A stretch of 64,000 nucleotides of DNA from Pacificoceanicola onchidii (GTDB lineage: Bacteria > Pseudomonadota > Alphaproteobacteria > Rhodobacterales > Rhodobacteraceae), in NCBI RefSeq assembly GCF_004804335.1, contig NZ_SRXY01000010.1, forward strand, positions 62,001 through 126,000, in the 5' to 3' direction. Position 1 is the first letter of the stretch. The number at the start of each line of letters is the position of its first letter. Position numbers and translations under genes: made by a program. The notes under the pieces are model-generated. The model saw nothing but the letters and a program-made list of their open reading frames with translations, had not been told where the DNA came from and ran no database searches. Positions 59,918-64,000 of this stretch are shown in pieces.

Positions 59918-62282
59918 TACAGCCTTGGACGAAACGGTCGATCTCCGCACATTGACTCCCGACTGGTATGCCCGCGAAACCCGCCTCGCGCATATGCTGC
60001 CCTATGTCAGCCTGGTCGATGACCGCACCGTGCGGACGCGGGTGAACGAGCTTTTTCAGTGCATCCGGCTCGATGGGGTGAACAGCTATACGACGGATGA
60101 TACCTATCTCGACAAGCTGACCGCGCTCTTTGCCCGGATCATCGCGCAGCTGGGGCCGGAGTTCAGCTATTACGTCCATAAGGTCTCGAAGGCGATCACG
60201 CCGGACCTCGAACCCGTGCGTGAGGACAGTTTTGCGGGAGAAGTCGACCGGCTCTGGCGCGCAAAACTCGAGAGCAGTGGCCTGCGCGACAAAACCTTGA
60301 CGCTTACGGTCATTCACCGCCCGCCTCCTAAGAGCGTCCTGCCATTCCTGAATCGCAGCGCCCCCGATCGCCTCAAGGAAGCAACCGAGAAGCGTCTGCG
60401 TCGCTTGGGCGAGGCCGTGAGCGTGTTCCTGTCAGGCCTGACGGAGCTAAACCCGCGCGTGCTGACTTCCGAGAGCGGCGAGTTGATCGGCTTTCTGGGC
60501 GCGCTCAACACAGGACAGGAATTGCCGCTATATCCCGCCAATACCTACGGCTTTCTGGCATTCAACGTTGCCAATACACGTGTGACGTTTCAAGGCGATC
60601 ACTTCGAACTCTCCGAAGGCGTCGTGGGCCAACGCTACGGCAAGAGCTTTACCATCGGGGAATATTCCGAGGCCACATCCTGCACCATGTTCGACATGCT
60701 GAACCTGCCGGTCGACATGATCGTCACGCACTCTTTCACGCCGATCAATTCGAACCTCATGGCGGGCCGCATCAAGCGGCAAAAGCGCCAGATGCAGGCC
60801 AGTCAGGACGCGGCTCTCTCGCTTATGGAAGCGCTCGACATCGCCGCTGATGATCTCGAAGCCAAACGCCAGAGCTTCGGTGAACACCACATGGTCGTGA
60901 CGATCTTCTGCGACACGCTCGACGAACTACAAACCCTCAGCGCCGAGATCGCGAACGCGGCCGCCGCCGAAGGCGTGAAGATGATCGGCGAGCGGGTCGC
61001 GGCGAAGGCGCATTACCTCAGCCAGCATCCCGGCAACCAGCCCAAGCGCGTGCGCGCCAGTGCGATCACCAACCGCAACTTTGCGGATTTCGCGGCGTTT
61101 CATCGGACGCAGCTTGGCAAGCCTGCTGAGAAGACCCCCTGGGGCAAGGTCATGACATTTCTGCCCACGCCCGAACAAAGCGCCTACCGGTTTTCCTATC
61201 ACGAGCAAGGCAGCCCCGAGAAAGAACCGACCAGCGGGCATACCCTGATCATGGGACGGCCCGGCTCGGGCAAATCGGTCCTCTCGGCCTTTCTCATGAC
61301 GCAGGCCCGTCGAGCAGGGGCGCGGATCTTCGTCTTCGATTACCGCCTCGGTATGGAGATGGCGGTCCGCGCCAATGGCGGGCGCTACGCCTCCCTGAAA
61401 GCCGGGCAGCCCACGGGCCTCAACCCGCTCTGGACAGAGACCGATGCGCGCGGCACCGCCTGGCTCTCGGACTGGCTCGCCACCCTACTCTATCGTGCCG
61501 ACAAGTCGCTGACGCCCGCGCAAACAAACCGCATACAGGAAGTCGTGCGCCAGAACGCTCAGGCCTCCAACCCGGCCCTTCGGAACTGGCGAGATTTCGC
61601 ATCGCTTTTCGTCTCCACCGATGATCGCGGCGATCTGCACCAGCGATTGCTCGAATGGACAGACGAGGGCCGCTACGGCTGGATTTTCGGACAGACTCTG
61701 GAAGACACGTTTTCACTCGAGGGGGATGTGGTCGGCTTCGATCTCACCGGCATTCTCGACAGCGAGGCCGAGAAGGAGCGCATGGCCGTGCTCTCCTATC
61801 TCTTCCGCCGGGTCGAGCGCGAGATCGAGGACCGTCGCCCCACGATCATCGTGATCGACGAGGCCTGGAAGGCGCTCGACAACGCGTATTTCGCGGAGCG
61901 GCTGCCGAATTGGCTGGTGACCGCACGCAAGCAGAACACCGTCGCGGTGATGATGACGCAATACGCCAGCCAGCTCGAGCGCACCCGGACTGGCAAGACC
62001 ATTGTCGAGGCGGTGCCGACGCAAATCCTGCTCCCGAACATCCGCGCCCATGCCGCCGATTACACGATGCTGAACCTCTACGAGAAGGAGCTCGACGTGC
62101 TTCTCAACACCGGCAGCGACAGCCGCCTTGCGCTCATCCGCGACGACCAGGGCTCGATCGTGGTCGATGCCGATCTGAGCGCGCTTGGGCCCAATCTCAC
62201 GATCCTCGGTGGCATGGAAAAGGGCGAGGCCTTGGTCGGCCCCGACTACCGCGACCGCCCTGACTTCTGGAGGCTTTTATGA
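59892..62282 (+). CDS. virB4: VirB4-type conjugal ATPase
   Basis: A 796-residue T4SS ATPase. Walker A is MGRPGSGKSVLSAF near residue 456, Walker B is IIVIDEAWKALD, and the C-terminal part includes RKQNTVAVMMTQYASQLE. ATG 59892 is within virB3; ATG 59907 is an alternative. It powers pilus and channel assembly. Confidence 0.92.
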   Translation: MAGTAMRPSTALDETVDLRTLTPDWYARETRLAHMLPYVSLVDDRTVRTRVNELFQCIRLDGVNSYTTDDTYLDKLTALFARIIAQLGPEFSYYVHKVSKAITPDLEPVREDSFAGEVDRLWRAKLESSGLRDKTLTLTVIHRPPPKSVLPFLNRSAPDRLKEATEKRLRRLGEAVSVFLSGLTELNPRVLTSESGELIGFLGALNTGQELPLYPANTYGFLAFNVANTRVTFQGDHFELSEGVVGQRYGKSFTIGEYSEATSCTMFDMLNLPVDMIVTHSFTPINSNLMAGRIKRQKRQMQASQDAALSLMEALDIAADDLEAKRQSFGEHHMVVTIFCDTLDELQTLSAEIANAAAAEGVKMIGERVAAKAHYLSQHPGNQPKRVRASAITNRNFADFAAFHRTQLGKPAEKTPWGKVMTFLPTPEQSAYRFSYHEQGSPEKEPTSGHTLIMGRPGSGKSVLSAFLMTQARRAGARIFVFDYRLGMEMAVRANGGRYASLKAGQPTGLNPLWTETDARGTAWLSDWLATLLYRADKSLTPAQTNRIQEVVRQNAQASNPALRNWRDFASLFVSTDDRGDLHQRLLEWTDEGRYGWIFGQTLEDTFSLEGDVVGFDLTGILDSEAEKERMAVLSYLFRRVEREIEDRRPTIIVIDEAWKALDNAYFAERLPNWLVTARKQNTVAVMMTQYASQLERTRTGKTIVEAVPTQILLPNIRAHAADYTMLNLYEKELDVLLNTGSDSRLALIRDDQGSIVVDADLSALGPNLTILGGMEKGEALVGPDYRDRPDFWRLL

Positions 62283-62446
62283 CACGCATTTTGTTGCTTT
62301 TCGCCGCGCTCGGCGCGCTGACCTCCTGCGCCCAGTACCAGGAACCGCAGACCAATTGCTTCACCTTCCTCGCCTCGACAGCCCCTGTCGCGCCGGATTG
62401 CACCTTCACGCCCCTTGGAGCGCCGGAGGGTGACATTGAAGTGTAG
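62279..62446 (+). CDS. Small lipoprotein (VirB7-like)
   Basis: A 55-residue lipoprotein, ATG overlapping the virB4 stop. It has a signal with lipobox LTSC (Cys at residue 17) and a short mature part with two more Cys (QTNCFTFL, PDCTFTPLG). Its size and location between VirB4 and VirB6 suggest a VirB7 role in outer-membrane anchoring of the channel. It extends 17 bp into the next gene. Confidence 0.75.
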   Translation: MTRILLLFAALGALTSCAQYQEPQTNCFTFLASTAPVAPDCTFTPLGAPEGDIEV

Positions 62447-63821
62447 CCTGCCCCATATCCTGACCCTTTGCCTTCTGCCCGGTCTCGCCTTTTCTCAAGG
62501 CGTGCCGACCAATGACAGCGGGTTGACCGCGCGCGATATCGTCGAAACAGGCGATCGCGAGGCCGACCTCGCCATTCAAGCGGACAAGCTCTCGGTGCGT
62601 GAACTCATCGCCGAGATCGAACGCGAGCAATTGGCCACCCTGCAGCGCATCCTCGATGCCCAGACAAGCTTCGGCGGTCAGGGACTGCCGGCGATGGTCT
62701 CGGGGCTGGAGGGCGGCAGCGGCGATCCGGACCGCTCCGTCGAGGCGGTCTATGGCAATGCGGAAATCGATCCCAATCCCGGCGGCGCACAGATGTTCGG
62801 GGATGCGGCAGAAAACATAGAGCAGCTTATCATCCGCGTCGCGCAGGAGACCAGCGGCTTTGCGGGCGTGGGTCGTGCGGGTCTCTCGCCGGTCCAATGG
62901 CGGGCCCTTCTGCAGGCGCTCATCTGGCAGGAAAGTCGGTTTACGATTGGGGCGCGGTCTCCCGTCGGCGCCTTTGGCCTCACCCAGATCATGCCCGGCA
63001 CGGCCAGCGATCTCGGCATCAACCCGGAATACTATGACAGCCCCTACCTGCAGGTGCATGGCGGCGCGCGCTATCTCGCGGCGCAACTGAACACCTTCGA
63101 TGGCAATATCATCAACGCGCTCGCGGCCTACAACGCTGGCCCCGGACGGGTGTTTGAATATGGCGGTGTCCCGCCCTTTGCCGAGACCCAGCACTACGTC
63201 CAGGTCATTCCCGAACGCTACAATCTCTATCTGAGCCGCATCGGCGGGATCGAAGCTCTCGGCACGATCGACCCCGCGCTTCTGGCCAATGCCAACCTCT
63301 CGATCACCGGGCATGGCGCGGCATTCTATGGCAACAACGCGCCCGCGGCGATCCGGCAAGCCGCCCTACGCATCCAAGACATCGTCGAGCGGATTTCCGA
63401 GACGGAAGACGTGCAGGAAAGCATCGCGCTCAACACCTATGGCCTGATCGTCGTTCTCTGCGCAACCGCTGGCGTTGCTGAACGGAACCTGATCCCAACT
63501 CTCGATAACCAGCCAGATGTCTGTCCCGACCAGCCTCCAGAGCCGCAGTGGATGCAAGACATCGCTGTACGCGAGTCCCACAAGCGGCTCCTGATCCAAC
63601 AGATCTATCGGGCGCAGAGCAAGCAACGCATCGTTGAAGCCCAAAGCTGTGAATGTCCAACGCGGTATCCGACTTGGGAGGCAGCTGAAGGCGTCTACTT
63701 CGAGCATTTCGCCGCATCTGAATACTGGGACATCGTGGAAGCGACATCAGAATACCGACGCCAGGCCAATGAACTTCGGCGTGAAGCCATGCCAATCTGC
63801 GAAGCCGCTGGAAACTGGTAG
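62430..63821 (+). CDS. Second lytic transglycosylase in the VirB5 position, with VirB5-like N-terminal part
   Basis: A 463-residue exported protein (GTG 62430; TTG 62436 is also possible). The signal peptide ends near LAFSQGVP. Residues 30-110 form a charged, helical region (RELIAEIEREQLATLQRILD) like the coiled N-part of VirB5. Then comes an SLT domain with ALIWQESRFTIGARSPVGAF, GLTQIMPGTASDLGINPEYY and AAYNAGPGRVFEYGG. A C-terminal part of about 170 residues with several cysteines follows. A fused VirB5-transglycosylase function is possible. Confidence 0.75.
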   Translation: MTLKCSLPHILTLCLLPGLAFSQGVPTNDSGLTARDIVETGDREADLAIQADKLSVRELIAEIEREQLATLQRILDAQTSFGGQGLPAMVSGLEGGSGDPDRSVEAVYGNAEIDPNPGGAQMFGDAAENIEQLIIRVAQETSGFAGVGRAGLSPVQWRALLQALIWQESRFTIGARSPVGAFGLTQIMPGTASDLGINPEYYDSPYLQVHGGARYLAAQLNTFDGNIINALAAYNAGPGRVFEYGGVPPFAETQHYVQVIPERYNLYLSRIGGIEALGTIDPALLANANLSITGHGAAFYGNNAPAAIRQAALRIQDIVERISETEDVQESIALNTYGLIVVLCATAGVAERNLIPTLDNQPDVCPDQPPEPQWMQDIAVRESHKRLLIQQIYRAQSKQRIVEAQSCECPTRYPTWEAAEGVYFEHFAASEYWDIVEATSEYRRQANELRREAMPICEAAGNW

Positions 63822-63827
63822 AATTCC

Positions 63828-64000
63828 ATGAGCGTCGTCACCTACTTCGTAGAAACGGCCGAAGGCTATCTCAATTCCGCTGCCGAGACGCAATTTGGAG
63901 CGGTCGCCGCAACAATCGGAACGATACTCGTCCTTGGCACTACACTCGTTGTCATTCTGGTTTTCATCAACACGATCTACCAGTATCGCGTCATGGACGG
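63828..64000 (+). CDS. virB6: VirB6/TrbL-type membrane protein (N-terminal part, runs off window)
   Basis: The frame starts at ATG 63828 and is open to the window end. The first residues MSVVTYFVETAEGYLNSAAE and the hydrophobic stretch TILVLGTTLVVILVFINTIY fit the N-terminus of VirB6, a polytopic T4SS channel component, and the gene order virB2-3-4-(5)-6 supports it. Only 57 codons are seen. Confidence 0.7.
   Translation, partial: MSVVTYFVETAEGYLNSAAETQFGAVAATIGTILVLGTTLVVILVFINTIYQYRVMD

Noticed and set aside
1-64000. tRNA, rRNA, CRISPR or riboswitch
   Set aside because: No cloverleaf, rRNA-like or regularly spaced repeat sequence was noticed; this was by eye, so small RNAs cannot be excluded.

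Overview
The window reads as DNA from an alphaproteobacterium of the Rhodobacterales (Roseobacter-type). The basis is protein character, the many periplasmic-binding-protein transporters, the etfBA pair and a VirB cluster with small lipoprotein and transglycosylase genes; this placement is inferred from protein style, not from a search. It looks like accessory catabolic DNA on a plasmid or next to an integrated element: a conjugation (type IV secretion) operon occupies the right end, and two broken IS3-family elements lie between blocks.

Region 1 (1-12488): a sugar/polyol gene set on the + strand. It holds an SDR tail, two zinc alcohol dehydrogenases, a glycerol-kinase-family kinase with an altered pocket, an AroE-like dehydrogenase, a cupin glucose-6-phosphate isomerase, a 2-hydroxyacid dehydrogenase, an unusual UlaG-like metallo-beta-lactamase/low-molecular-weight tyrosine phosphatase fusion, a tagatose-3-epimerase-type isomerase, an FGGY kinase and a second TIM-barrel isomerase. 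It ends with a divergent HAD phosphatase and an RpiR regulator. No transporter for it is visible here.

Region 2 (12489-13381): a gene-poor stretch with a decayed IS3 orfA carrying four in-frame TAG codons.

Region 3 (13382-56194): a large catabolic block. It contains a LacI regulator; two GMC oxidoreductases; a VOC protein; a CUT1-type and a CUT2-type ABC importer; a TetR regulator; alcohol and aldehyde dehydrogenases; a CoA-transferase, enoyl-CoA hydratase, Dabb and glycerate-kinase operon; two aldo/keto reductases; a MaoC protein; an acyl-CoA dehydrogenase, SDR, DUF993 and TIM-barrel operon; a LysR regulator; a tripartite tricarboxylate transporter translationally coupled to two sulfatases and a second Dabb protein; and etfBA with a PEP carboxylase. 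The main discovery is that one 16-bp palindrome (consensus GTAACYNNTTAGTTAC) recurs eight times, next to or just upstream of the starts of these transcription units. This ties the whole block into one regulon, most simply that of the TetR protein at 22501-23142. The genes fit uptake of a sulfated and/or alcohol-bearing compound, desulfation, oxidation alcohol to aldehyde to acid, CoA activation and a beta-oxidation-like sequence whose electrons go to the local ETF. No thiolase is seen; the DUF993 aldolase-like protein is a candidate for the cleavage step.

Region 4 (56195-64000): small secreted or hypothetical genes, an XRE regulator with a 31-bp near-perfect operator, then a T4SS operon (transglycosylase, VirB2, VirB3, VirB4, VirB7-like lipoprotein, a second transglycosylase in the VirB5 position, start of VirB6) running off the window.

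No tRNA, rRNA or CRISPR array was recognised. Functions are from motif reading only; substrates are not determined.
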